A stretch of DNA of 64,000 bases from Chloranthus sessilifolius. Lineage: Eukaryota; Streptophyta; Magnoliopsida; Chloranthales; Chloranthaceae. Shown here one piece after another: positions 35,336 through 46,292 of this stretch. Both the position numbers and the translations under genes were made by a program. Every line of letters starts with the position of its first letter. Position 1 is the stretch's first letter. Where the stretch lies: contig CM037592.1 in NCBI GenBank assembly GCA_021018995.1, positions 79,363,301 through 79,427,300 on the forward strand, given 5' to 3'. The notes beneath the pieces were generated by a model. The model did no database searches. It saw only the letters and a program-made list of their open reading frames with translations, and was not told where the DNA came from.

Positions 35336-36089
35336 ATTTCGATGCGATAAAATGTCAATATTTTATTAGCAACACCACTATGCTATAGTAACGTCCTAAG
35401 TCTAAGGTACGCCTTGGATTTTGGATCCTACTTCAAAGTAGGAGCAACGGTGTCAATCCCGATCAAATAGTCAACGCTTCGATCTAGTCGACTCCACTGC
35501 TAAATCTTTGCGATGAACGCTCTATCTTTGGGTTCATAGGAACATGAGTGTCTAACTTAAGATTCATCACGAGCTATTTCAGAGGTGTGGACTCTTGGTA
35601 TGCACTGTCCGGGCGTGCGTCTACGAGGTTTAAGGTCCGGATAACTCCGTTATGAAAAAGATCAATCGTTGGTTGAGACCAACCTGTTGAAAATGAAATT
35701 ACACATCAATCAAACTATGTGTAAACATGCATGCAGAAGGGTTCATTTTCCTTATTTTCGCAGGCTTAAAACCTGTATTGATGTTGTATCCCTGTAAAGT
35801 GTATGCCTTGCATTTGAATATCCGTAGGATGGTCGTTTGTTCTTGTAAATTGTACCTGGACGGGTTCTGGGTCGAGACTTCCATCACCTTTTTTGCTTAT
35901 CGCCCCTAATGGGTGCATGTTTATGCATAGTTAAATGATTTGTAAGATCTTTGCCGGCAGAGACCAGGATTAGATGTCTCCTTCGGTAGACAACCAATTT
36001 TGGCCCAGTCTGTTCAGTGTTATTTGAAGTTGGAAGCTCTAGGTCATGTTGATCTGGGGCACGTTATCAAAAATGGCATGTACTCTCAA

Positions 36090-36245
36090 AAAGCGTTGCG
36101 ACATATATTTGCTCCGCTCGATAGTCGTGCTAAATAAAATTTGAGATCAATGGGTTCACCCAAAGACCTTGAATCCTGCTTCACGCAAGGGCACCCGTGA
36201 CCAGTCAGATGAGGCGGTCAATGCCTCATATGATTGGACACAAAC
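36090..36245 (+). repeat. Direct repeat, copy 2, near Tat-1 3' end
   Basis: Second copy of the 35173-35335 segment, with scattered substitutions. It lies about 400 bases before the 3' LTR. The remaining stretch to 36620 holds no supported gene. Confidence 0.8.
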
Positions 36246-36621
36246 TGTTGATCTTCGTATTTTTGTCTCACGCCTATCTTTAAGTGTGGGTCGATCACCC
36301 TCTCACTCACAGAGCTGTTATATTCAGAATGAAACTTGAACATCAAACATCTTTAATTATCTTGAGAAGCAGATGTTTTTTCTAGCATATTGGGCTTTCG
36401 TAACTCGTTCCACCTCGGTTATGCCCAGTAATGTCGCTAAATGCTTGGGGACCGATTACCTTGAGAAACGACCATTTTTTTTTACATATAAGGCTTTCAT
36501 TTTCTTACCATGTTACTCATCTAATGTTTGAAGTTTATTTTGAATGTAGTGGACTCATCAGTAATGCCTTGAGCCTCTTCAGATTTCGCTTTTCTTTGGC
36601 ATTCAATCATTAGTGATCAGA

Positions 36622-36638
36622 TACCAAAGAGGGGCATC
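36622..36638 (+). other. Polypurine tract of Tat-1
   Basis: ACCAAAGAGGGGCATC lies immediately before the 3' LTR start TGTAGGCACCC. Confidence 0.75.
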
Positions 36639-37620
36639 TGTAGGCACCCAAATTTGGCCTAAGGCCCGATCAACACATACTTCAAGAAAGGCATACCCCT
36701 AAGCTTTCAAAAGTATTTTTTAAATCCTTAGGACCCTTAAGAATCAATCATAGCCTTCTCAGACTTATTAGAACCATTCCCGGGCACGATTCAAACCCCC
36801 TTGAACAGCGATTAGAAAGAGGAGTGCCAAAGTTTTTGTAGATAGTTGTCCAACCTAAGGCATATACCATTAGAAATTAGAGCTCCCCATCTTTTCAATG
36901 AATTAAGAATTGCCTAATTTGGAGTTGTACATCAAAAGTTATGGTGAAATGAAGATCGCAGATTTATATAGGAAATTGCAAAACCGAACCCATAGAGCTA
37001 GTTTCGAACCTCCTGAGTAGTGGTTAAAGAGAGCAATACCAAAATTTATACAAACCTCTTCTAAAATTGAGTTATATATTATTGGAAAGAGGACTTCCCC
37101 AGCTTTCCAACAAGCTAAAAATCGCCTCAATCAGAGTTATACATCAAAAGTTATGGCAAAATGAAAATCACATATTTATGTAGGAAATTGCAAAACCAGG
37201 CTGGGCCCCCTTCAGCTCTTCAACTTCCAATAGTTTGGGCCTGGTTTTCCTTCAAAAAATGGCCAAAATTGATATTGAGGGTTTGACTTGTGGGCCATCC
37301 CAAAGTCTGGGGTGTGTTTAGTGACCCTATTAGCTTAGGTTATCTCCCTTTTGTCATTCAAGTCACCACCCTATCATCTACCATTAAACCTAAATCCCTC
37401 TTCTCCAAGCTCTAGAAAACTCCAAAAACCTTAGATTGCCCATTACCTAATTGCTAACCCTAATTAGCTTTTAAGCACCCCCTAACCCTCTCTTTTTATA
37501 TAAATAAAGAGGCACCCCCCCCTTGCAAAGGGCTTAAAATTTTTTTAAAAGAGAGAAACGGCTTTAGCTATTCTTCTCTTCCTCTTTTAGCATTTGTCCA
37601 TTAAAATTTCAGCACTCTAG
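36639..37620 (+). repeat. Truncated 3' LTR of Tat-1
   Basis: It matches the 5' LTR from its first base to about 37620 (AGCACTCTAG), including the TATA region, then ends abruptly. About 680 bases of the 5' LTR have no counterpart. The next sequence is Athila-B LTR. No target duplication can be checked on this side. Confidence 0.88.
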
Positions 37621-38313
37621 TTTAGCTTGGATCACATCTCCAAGCTGTTATGCACTCGAGCACTTAAAGTGTAGCTTTCATCCTGTCGAGTTTCTGTGCA
37701 GCCTATCGAGCTGAAGTGCTGAAGACCTTAATCCACTCGAGAAGCTACTCCGCTTCATACTTAAACCACTAGAGCTCCATTTAATATGCTCGAGCAGCTT
37801 GAAAGTCCTGCCTATTTCATCCTCTCGAGCTGGACACCATCCACTCGAGTTGCATTTTTTCTAAGTCAAGAACCACTCGAGCTCTTTAATGTTGCACCAG
37901 CCTCTCGAGATCCACTTGACTTGAAATTCTGAATTGAAGCTGCCCATCCTCTCGAGAACCACTTGAGATACCTAATTCTGAAGCCTATTTGCTCGAGGCA
38001 TGGATTCTAGCAGCTACCTTCAAGCATTCAAGGGAATTTTTGGGATTCTAAAGCAGCTAGGGCACACATCCCAAGGTGCTAAGCTGTCCCACACTTCTCC
38101 AAAGAATCACTTGGCCACAAAGGGGCCACGACACCAGCTCCAAAAGTGTCTTAATTCTGATTGGCTAAAGCACATAATGGCTATTTGGATTATATAAATA
38201 GAGTTATAGTTGTCTTGGGAAGGGAGCCAGGACTAGCCTGAGCTCACTTTTAGTATTTTCTTTTTAGGGTTTTATTTTTTATTTTCTATTTTCTCTTTTC
38301 TTCCTCAGCTTAG
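37621..38313 (+). mobile_element. Athila-B LTR fragment in plus orientation
   Basis: It is the reverse complement of about 45219-45930. It carries many CTCGAG / CCACTCGAG / CCTCTCGAG motifs and a TATA box (TATATAAATAG at 38191-38201). It ends at CAGCTTAG (38313), where minus-strand gag-side sequence starts without an LTR end or primer site, so this is an inversion or recombination junction. No gene. Confidence 0.85.
38191..38201 (+). promoter_or_regulatory. TATA box in Athila-B LTR fragment
   Basis: TATATAAATAG. The inverted copy is at 45325-45333. Confidence 0.6.
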
Positions 38314-38514
38314 CAGGATCCTCCAGCTCAGAAATTGAAGTAGCATGAGAACTGCAAGCAGCAGCTCCAGCACCGCATCAGGTGAACAGTCGCTTAAAAG
38401 GCAGCAAAGGTGCCTTTGATGGCTGAGGGAGGGGGTCTCCTCAATCCATACTTCTACAATTTTAGCACATACCTCAGCCCAGTCCAACAGTGTGGGCAAG
38501 GTGTATTCCACCAT
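38305..38514 (-). CDS. Small ORF downstream of Athila-B gag, copy 1, function unknown
   Basis: A 69-residue frame (MVEYTLPTLLDWAEVCAKIV) is nearly the same as 42707-42913. The match between the two copies reflects duplication of the whole segment, so it is not independent evidence of coding. The C-terminus is hydrophobic (LLLAVLMLLQFLSW) and could be a membrane segment. The 5' end of the frame reaches into the inversion junction. I recognise no domain. Confidence 0.3.
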   Translation of the reverse strand: MVEYTLPTLLDWAEVCAKIVEVWIEETPSLSHQRHLCCLLSDCSPDAVLELLLAVLMLLQFLSWRILLS

Positions 38515-38728
38515 CTCATTAGTTTATGCAACTGTTCAACAATCCTCATTTCCTCCAATACAACCTTCTCCTTGTGGAAAGGAGAAGGACCTTAAAAAAA
38601 AATTTAAGGAAATGGCAGATAATGTACTGCTGGTACTCATCTGCTGACATATCATTCACATAAAATATTATTTTTTTTTTTATTTAAATTTTTTTTTTTT
38701 TCAGCTGGGGCTAAACAACAACCCCTAC

Positions 38729-40292
38729 TTATTCAGCTTCTCGCCGAATGCACTTCCTTTTTGCTTCAACAACATCTTGGTTTTCCACCTCCGTTCCAAT
38801 CCTTGAGGCATTTATGGCCGTAGTATCTTCATGAATTGAAGATCCTTCACCAATCAAATATGCCCCTCTGAGGTTGTTCACAGTTTGGCTCGGGAGACGA
38901 GCCGCTTCCCTTTTCATCAGAGCATTAGAGGTGTGAACCCAGCTGGTCTTCTATTTTCTTGATGCTCTGAGTGTGGGAATCCACAATTTGTGAAATGGGG
39001 CCGAGGTTTTGCAATGAAGATAAAACCTGCTCCTCAAAGGAGGAGGCTCTGGGCTGTGGGGGTGCTAAAACTAACTGACCTGGCTGGGGGAACTGATGTG
39101 GAAATTGTCTTCCTTGGGCATGACCTTGGTGGAACTGCTGGGTTGGTCTGTAGGGAAATGCCTGCTGCTACTGGGGCTGAGGAAAATTATCTTGTCTCCA
39201 CCTCAAATTAGGGTGATTCCTCCAAGGAAGCCTAGCAGGTTGCTATTCAAATGATTGGACAGCATTGCCGTGCTCCTTTAATAATTCTGGATGCTGACCA
39301 ACAGATGAATAGTCAAGCAGGGAGTGTGTGGGAGAGTGGAATATGATGCATGCCTCTCCAACCTATGCAGCCATTTGGGGTTGCAACACACTCAACACTT
39401 TATCAAATTTTTTCGACACGCTGTCGACTTTTCTCTCTAGGTCACTGTACAAATTTAACTCATACAGTTTTCCTTTGGAAGTGGGTTCTTTTGCACCTCT
39501 AGCAAATGGCTCAATGTCATTTCTTGACAGAGCCTCCTACTGAAGGGAATTTTCACTTATAACATCAAATAGATCCCATGCATCTACATCAGTCTTGCTG
39601 AGATAAGTGCCATCACAGGATGCATCAATCATGGATCTACTTCTAGCATCGATCCCCTGGTAGAAACTTTGCACAAGCTGCCACTTAGGGATCTGGTGGT
39701 GTGGGCACTGTCTCAGCAACTCTTTAAATCTATCCCAAGCTTCATGAAATTCTTCAATTGGGAATTGAGAAAATGAGCTAATGCTCTTCCTCAACTGGCT
39801 TATTTTACTCATGGGAAAAAATTTAGCTAAAAATTGACATTACAAGTCATTCCAAGACTGTATGCTATTTGCTGGGAGCATGTTAAGATAATTTCTTACT
39901 TTGTCCTTCAATGAAAAAGGAAAAAGCCTTATTTTCGTGGTCTCATCTCTCAGGCCAGCAATTGTAAATGTAGTGCAAAGGGTAAGAAACTCATCGATGT
40001 GCTTGTAGGGGTCGTCTTTACTTAACCCATGAAATAATGGTAACATTTCGATGGTCTGAGCCTTGATCTCATAATTACCCTTAGCTACAGGGAACTAAAT
40101 GCAGAAGGGGGATGAATATGCCCCAGGTGCAGAGTAATCCTGCAGGGGTCTTGATTGCTCTCCTATCTCAGATGTTTCCAAATTGTCAGCAAGGGTGTGT
40201 GTTGCTTGCCTGGGTCCAAGGACTCTCTCTATCTCATGATTCAAAGGTTCAAGCTTAGGGTGGAGAGACCTTCTACCCAGCATACAACACAC
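38729..40292 (-). pseudogene. gag: Athila-B gag, copy 1 (broken)
   Basis: On the minus strand the fragments read SRPLQDYSAPGAYSSPFCI (40095-40292), MLPLFHGLSKDDPYKHIDEF (40046 downward), SQLRKSISSFSQFPIEEFHE and QGIDARSRSMIDASCDGTYL (39812-39537), with stops between them. Further on, RASSFEEQVLSSLQNLG and a C-terminus ending CIRREAE at 38729 match the Athila-A gag order. It is an Athila capsid/nucleocapsid gene with at least six stops. No protease or pol follows it. Confidence 0.85.
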
Positions 40293-40545
40293 AATAAAGA
40301 AAAAGACACTCGCAACAGATAGAATAAAAAATTATACAAGATAACATTACTGCTGAAATTGAAGACTGTAGAAATGATACAAGAACAGGGGAGCGAGAGA
40401 GATGCAAACTTAGGCAAAATTGCTCAAACTGCAGCTGATCTCTCTAGTTTGTTACTGTTCCAGAGCTGTAAAAATAAAAAACTTTAGCAAGAATTTATTT
40501 AAACCCAAAACAGGCAATAAATTTAAAATAGAAAATAAGGAAAAA
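40293..40545 (-). other. Leader of Athila-B copy 1
   Basis: Untranslated sequence matching about 44549-44890 upstream of gag copy 2 (shared CTCTCTAGTTTGTTACTG). No primer-binding site is visible, and the sequence passes into caulimovirid movement-protein sequence at about 40546. Confidence 0.6.
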
Positions 40546-40776
40546 TTATAAATTAAAAAAAAAGTTTGCAGTAGGTATAATAAGGCGATAGATCAGTGCA
40601 ATAGTCTCTGATCTAGGCATAAAGTTGTAACCTTTAGTTTGTAAATTAAGGGTACAAGCCTGTAAAATGTTTTTATCTGTTAAAGATAAAGTTAAGTTTG
40701 GAAAAACATTATAGTAGACTGGACCAAGGCATAGGCTGGTCTCTACAGCAGTCATCAGAGAATGTTGCAAATCAAG
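40546..40776 (-). pseudogene. Endogenous caulimovirid movement-protein fragment, copy 1
   Basis: About 70 residues on the minus strand match the C-terminal part of a caulimovirid movement protein (30K family), with the characteristic LCLGPVYYNVFPNLTLSLTD and a following IALIYRL. The same region, diverged, is at 48598-48760. Only this fragment is present, flanked on one side by Athila-B leader and on the other by Athila 3' untranslated sequence (join at CTTTTCACCATAG). It is an old, incomplete pararetroviral insert with no coding capacity for a virus. Confidence 0.75.
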
Positions 40777-41987
40777 TACTTTTCACCATAGATTAGGCAT
40801 CCCCTTGCCTCCACATGACAGCTCACTTCACTTTGGATCAACAAGGTCTATTTGATAGGTTGCAATGTGGCTTATGATTGAGGTTTACAAAGAATAGGAG
40901 GGGTAGAATGGATTCAAAACTGAGAAGTCAGCAAGGGAAAGAGGTGATTCATGACTTCACCTTCTTCATCACAGCACAACTTCTCCTTCTTTGATATTTT
41001 TCAGATCCGAAGTGGCCAACTTCTTCTCATCTTTTCAATTTTTAGATGAAGTACTTCACTTGACTTCTCTTTCTATATATATATATTTTATTATTTTTAT
41101 TTTTTTATTTTATGAAATGCCACACATATCCACTGCTACGCTGCTATTTTTGGCTTTCTTTTCTTCTCCTTCCACCAAATGTTGAACTCCTCTCAACTAT
41201 CTTCAACATTATCTCCTTTACCTTCTGAATTCTCAAAGTGAGGGTAAGGTTGAATCAGGTCATGAGGTTTAGGTTCAAGTACTCTAGTGTTTGTTGAAGA
41301 AAAATGGGTTTAAAGTTCAAAGAGTGTATGCAAAGGGCAATTGAATGGGTAGGAATTTTGAGCTCTAACTGTCCAAATGAAGGTATTTGATCATCTCCTT
41401 AGTGTCATGAGTGCTGCCAATCAGTTTCAACTTGGGGTGCCTAACTTCTAGTGACAAGGTGTTGAGTCCGTCAGTTCTTAGAGCAGGAAAAATTGCCACA
41501 AACACTCTTCAAAAGAAATTTGACAGGCTCAAATCTCACTGGGTATGGTCTTCAATTTAACCCATGGGGTGTATTTTCACCTTTTTCTCTCCTCTCTAGT
41601 TCACTAAGTACTAATTGAAAAAACAAATTGATGTTAACTTCATGGCGGTGCTAACTTTTCAAAAAAATTCAATTTTCAAATGTCTACAAAATTTTTTAAT
41701 TTCCTCTATCTAACATGATTAGGTGGGAATTGACTTTATTTATCTCAATTTACCTAATATTGATGCACTAAACTTAACAATTTTACTGGCCTACCTACTC
41801 TGCCATACCCCCAAACCTAAGATAAACAGTGTCCTCATTGTTTCAACATACATGTATAGGGGCAGCAAGGTTTGTAAAAGAAAAAAAAAACTAACTAAAC
41901 TATAGTAGAAAACCCAGAGAAAAGTAAACTAAAAGACTACAAAAAATCATACTAAGCAAGAGAAAAAGAGAATATATACAACAATGA
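40777..41987 (-). mobile_element. Athila-B 3' untranslated region (minus)
   Basis: This is the closest copy of 1150-1902 and the reverse complement of the Athila-A 3' untranslated region. It includes a (TA)n/T-rich stretch near 41075-41115 and the internal PPT-like tract at 41804-41838. No supported gene. Confidence 0.7.
41804..41838 (-). other. Internal PPT-like tract of Athila-B
   Basis: The minus strand reads CAATGAGGACACTG, then CTTAGGTTTGGGGGTATGG, almost the same as Athila-A 11659-11690. Confidence 0.55.
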
Positions 41988-42641
41988 CAATTAAGAAGAT
42001 ACAACAGTTACACAGACACCTAAAATAGCAGCTAAGTACAACAACAGTTTTACCTAACTATGACAGTAATTACACTAAAAACAGTAAATATACTTAAAAA
42101 CAACAAGTATTCTTACTCCTAAAATAGTAAAATCGTAAATACAACTTCCTAAACATGATCTGAGTATGAATCTTAATTGATGGCAAAGAATTACCAACAT
42201 TAATAGCACACATTTAAAAGCAAGATTCATACCAAATCAGATCACACAAACACAATATTTACAAAATAGTCCGGATGGGGGTGTATGAATGACAGAAATT
42301 TTTGGCTACCCCATCAATTAAGAAGGCACAACAGCTACACAGACACCTAAAATAGCAACTAAGTACAACAGCAGTTATACCTAACTACGACAATAATGAC
42401 ACTAAAAATAGAAAATATACTTAAAAACAACAAGTATACTAACTCCTAAAATAGTAAAATCCTAAATACAACTTCCTAAACATGATCTGAGTACGAATCT
42501 AAATGATGGCAAAGAATTATCAACATTAATAGCACACATTTTAAAGCAAGATTCATACAAAATCAAATCACACAAATACAATATTTACAAAATAGTCCGG
42601 ATGGGGGTGCATGAATGACAGAAATTTTTAGCTACCTCATC
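41988..42641. repeat. Tandem duplication, two units of 327 bp
   Basis: Unit 1 starts at 41988 (CAATTAAGAAGATACAAC) and unit 2 at 42315 (CAATTAAGAAGGCACAAC). Both end with AGTCCGGATGGGGGTG and GAAATTTTTGGCTACC-like sequence. Each holds short ACAACAGTTA-type words. No ORF. It lies between the internal PPT and gag of Athila-B, where pol would be in a full element. Confidence 0.88.
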
Positions 42642-42706
42642 TGGATCTCAGCTGAATTGGAAATATCTATAATATAAAAAGGAAAAGCCATACCTTTGCA
42701 TTTGCA

Positions 42707-42913
42707 TTAACCTAGGATCCTCCAGCTCAGAAATTGCAATAGCATGAGAAATGCAGGGAGCAACTCTAGCTCCGCATCAGGTGGGCAATCGCTTAAAAGG
42801 TAGCAAAGGTGCCTTAGATGGCTGAGGGAGGGGGTCTCCTCAGTCCATACTTCTACAATTTTAGCACATACCTCAGCCCAGTCCAGCAGTATGGGTAAGG
42901 TGTATTCCACCAT
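42707..42913 (-). CDS. Small ORF downstream of Athila-B gag, copy 2, function unknown
   Basis: 68 residues (MVEYTLPILLDWAEVCAKIV), the partner of 38305-38514. It shares a hydrophobic C-terminal segment and has no recognised domain. The flanking 42642-42706 and 42914-43110 contain no gene. Confidence 0.3.
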   Translation of the reverse strand: MVEYTLPILLDWAEVCAKIVEVWTEETPSLSHLRHLCYLLSDCPPDAELELLPAFLMLLQFLSWRILG

Positions 42914-43110
42914 CTCATTAGTTTCTACAACTGTTTAACAAGCCTCATTTCCTCCAACACAGCCTTCTCCTTGTGGAAAGGAGAAGGACCTTAAAAAATG
43001 GCAGATGATGTATTGCGGGTACTCATCTACTGGCATATCATTCACATAAAATATATTTTATTTTTTTGAAATTTTTATTTTTTCAGCTGGGGCTAAACAA
43101 TAGCCCCTAT

Positions 43111-44548
43111 TTATTCAGCTTCTCGCCAAATGCACTTCCTTTTTACTTCAACAACATCTTGGTTTTCCACCTCCATTCCACTCCTTGAGGCATTTATGGC
43201 GATAGTATCTACATGAATTGAAGATCCTTCAACAATCAAATATGCCCTTGTGGGGGTTGTTCACAATTTGGCTTGGGAGTCAACCCTCTTCCCTTTTCAT
43301 CAGAGCATTGAAGATGTGACCCAGCTGGTCTTCTATTTTGTTGATGCTCTGAGTGTGGGAATCCACAATTTATGAAATGAAGCCAAGGTTTTACAATGAA
43401 GACAAAACCTACTCCTCAAAGGATGGGGCTCTGGGCTGTGGGGGGTGCTAAAACTAACTGACTTGGATGGGGGAACTAATGTGGAAATTACTGTCCTTGG
43501 GCATGACCTTGGTGGAACTGCTGGGTTGGTCTATAGGGCAATGCCTACTACTGCTAGGAATAAGGAAAATTGTCTTGTCTCCACCTCAAATTAGGGTGGT
43601 TCCTCCAAGGAAGCCCAGCAGGCTGCTGTCTAAATGATTGAAATGCATTGGCATCCTCCGTTAATAATTCTGGATACTGACCAGCAGATGGACAATCAAG
43701 CAACGAGTGTGTGGGTGAGTGGCATATAATGCATGCCTCTCCAACCTATGCAGACATTTGGGGGTGCAACACACTCAACACTTTATCAAAAATTTTCGAT
43801 AGGCTGTCCACTTTTCTCTCCAGGTCACTGTACACATTTAATTCATACAATTTTCCGTTGGAAGTGGGTTCTTTTGCACGTCTAACAGATGGCTCAATGT
43901 CATTTCTTGACAGAGCCTCTTGTTGAAGGGAATTTTCACGTATAACATCAAACAGGTCCCATGCTTCTACATCAGTCTTGCTGAGATAAGTGCCACCACA
44001 GGATGCATCAATCATGGATTTACTTTTTACATCGATCCCTTAGTAAAAGCTTTACACAAGCTGCCACTTAGGGATCTGGTGGTGTGGGCACTGCCTCAGC
44101 AACTCTTTAAATCAATCCCAAGCTTCATGAAATTCTTCAGTTGGGAATTGAGCAAATGAGATAATGCTCTTCCTCAACTGCTTGTTTTACTCATGAAAAA
44201 GAATTTAGCCAAAAATTGGCATTACAAGTCATTCTAAGACTGTATACTATTTGCTGGGAGCATGTTAAGCCAAATTCTTGCTTTGTCCTTCAATGAAAAA
44301 GGAAAAAGCCTCATTTTCGTGGCCTCATCTCTCAGGCCAGCAATTGCAAATGTAGTGTAAAGGGCAAGAAACTCATTAATGTGCTTATAGGGGTCCTCTT
44401 TACTTAACCCATGAAATAATGGTAATATTTGGATGGTCTGAGCCTTAATCTCATAATTACCCTCAACTGCAGGGAACTGAATGCAGAAGGGGGATGAATA
44501 TGCCTCAGGTGCATTGTAGTCCCGCAGGGGTCTTGGTTGCTCTCCCAT
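43111..44548 (-). pseudogene. gag: Athila-B gag, copy 2 (broken)
   Basis: The start MGEQPRPLRDYNAPEAYSSP at 44548 matches the Athila-A Gag start. The core (ILPLFHGLSKEDPYKHINEF, RLFPFSLKDKARIWLNMLP) is open to 44234. Stops and shifts follow, but DVEAWDLFDVIRENSL and LERKVDSLSKIFDKVLSVLH (44015-43746) and the C-terminal part are recognisable. It has the same layout as copy 1. No protease, RT or integrase follows before the internal PPT at 41838, so the source element appears to have encoded Gag only. Confidence 0.87.
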
Positions 44549-44890
44549 CTAAGGTGTTTCCAAATTGTCAGCGAGGGTGTATTGTTCACCTGAGTCCAAG
44601 GACTCTCTCTATCTCAAGATTCAAAGGTTCAAGGTTAGGGTGGAGAGACCTTCTACCCAGCATACAACACACAGCAAAGAAAAAGACACTCACAGCAGAT
44701 AGAATAAAAAATAATACAAGCTAACAATACTGCTGAAATTTAAGATTGCAGAAATGAAAGAAGAATAGGGGAGAGAGATGCAAAATAAGGTAAAATTGCT
44801 GATCTCTCTAGTTTGTTACTGCTCCAGAGCTGTAAAAATAAAAAATTTCATCAAAAATTTATTCAAACACCAAACAAGCAATAAATCTAA
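44549..44890 (-). other. Leader of Athila-B copy 2
   Basis: Untranslated sequence upstream of gag copy 2, shared with 40293-40545. No clear primer-binding site is found where the LTR should end. Confidence 0.6.
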
Positions 44891-46292
44891 AATAAGGTAT
44901 CCCAGGGATTAACCCAATCACAGAGGCTAGATATAGAACATGAATACCACTGCTGCCACTATGTGTGCATGGCTACAGGCACATGCATCCATAGGTGCAT
45001 TAAACCCATATAGATTTAAGTGAAAAACACCAGAAAAATACATATTTAATGGAGCTTTAAAAAAGGCTTTTCATTGCCTAAAAATGACTTACAATGATTG
45101 GCCCTCAAGGCAACAGTCTTTGCAAGAGTTCATGACTGATCACTAAGTTATTATAAAATTGATTGCAAAAATAAAATATACCTAGCTGCTACAAAGAAAG
45201 TTAGCTAGCGTTGTTACTAAGCTAAGGAAGAAGAAAAGAGAAAATAGAAAATAAAACCCTAAAAAGAAAATACTAAAAGTGCGCTCAGGCTAGTCCTAGC
45301 TCCCTTCCCAAGACAACTATAGCTCTATTTATACAATCCAAATAGCCATTATGTGCTTTAGCCAATCAGAATTAAGAAACTTTTGGAGCTAGTGTCATGG
45401 CCCCTTTGTGGCCAAGTGATGCTTTGGGGAAGTGTGGGACAGCTCAACACCTTGGGATGTGTGCCCTAGCTGCTTTGGAATCCCAAAAATGCCCTTGAAT
45501 GCTTTAAGGTAGCTGCTAGAACCCGTGCCTCGAGCAGATAGGCTTCAAAATTAGGTATCTCAAGTGGTTCTCGAGAGGATGGGCAGCTTCAGAATTTCAA
45601 GTCGAGTGGATCTCAAGAGGCTACTCGAGAGGCTGGTGCCACATTAAAGAGCTCGAGTGGCTCTTGACTTAGAAAAAATGCAACTCGAGTGGATGGTGTC
45701 CAACTCGAGAGGATGATTTCCCAGTTCGAGAGGATGAAATAGGCAGGACTTTCAAACTGCTCGAGCAAATTAAATGGAGCTCGAGTGGTTTAAGTATGCA
45801 TTGGAGGAGCTTCTCTAGTGGATTAAGGTCTTCAGCACTTCAGCTCGATAGGCTGCACAGCAACTCGACAGGATGAAAGCTACACTTTAAGTGCTCGAGT
45901 GCATAACAGCTTGGAGATGTGATCCACTCGAGATCTACTCTAGTTACATTTCTGAAGCTGTTGTAGGTGTGTGAACTACTCGCCTGCTTTAAAGCTTCAG
46001 CTCTCCATCATTGCAGCTGCTCGAGTAGTTTAAGTATGCAGCTCGACAAGCAGGTCCTTCATCAATTAAACTGCTCGAGATGGGTCCTGGCTTCAGGTAT
46101 GAGTTGCTCGACATCATCTTGCTTGAGGTCCACAGGTCGAGTGGTTTAATATTGCTGCAATGAACTGCTCGAGTGCAACAATGTAATTTCAGCCAACTGT
46201 TCGAGTTCTTCAAGGCAACAGCTATAACAACTATTTGAGTGCATATAATGCAGCAGCTTGGTCTGCTTTAGAGCTACCTGCATGACTAGTCA
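44891..46292 (-). repeat. 5' LTR of Athila-B (minus)
   Basis: On the minus strand it starts TGACTAGTCATGCAGG at 46292. U3 is dense with CTCGAG-type motifs (45540-46215), and a TATA box is at 45325-45333. The part 45219-45930 is inverted relative to 37621-38313. The inner end near 44890 is not sharply defined because the primer site is missing. Confidence 0.7.
45325..45333 (-). promoter_or_regulatory. TATA box of Athila-B LTR
   Basis: The minus strand reads TATAAATAG. It is the likely promoter for the gag-only transcript. Confidence 0.6.

Larger units (their letters stand above)
19981..37620 (+). mobile_element. Tat-1, Tat/Ogre-type Ty3/gypsy retrotransposon with truncated 3' LTR
   Basis: A 17.6 kb element. 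Order: 5' LTR, primer site, leader with two palindrome arrays, gag, protease with G-patch, probable intron, RT, RNase H, archaeal-type RNase H, integrase, noncoding, antisense plant-mobile-domain-like gene, A-rich tandem repeats, direct repeats, PPT, 3' LTR. The second RNase H and the large extra regions are hallmarks of the Tat lineage. It is inserted into Athila-C. The 3' LTR stops at about 37620, where Athila-B LTR sequence begins. In the first 60 LTR bases the two ends differ at five sites, all transitions, so it is old. Confidence 0.92.
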
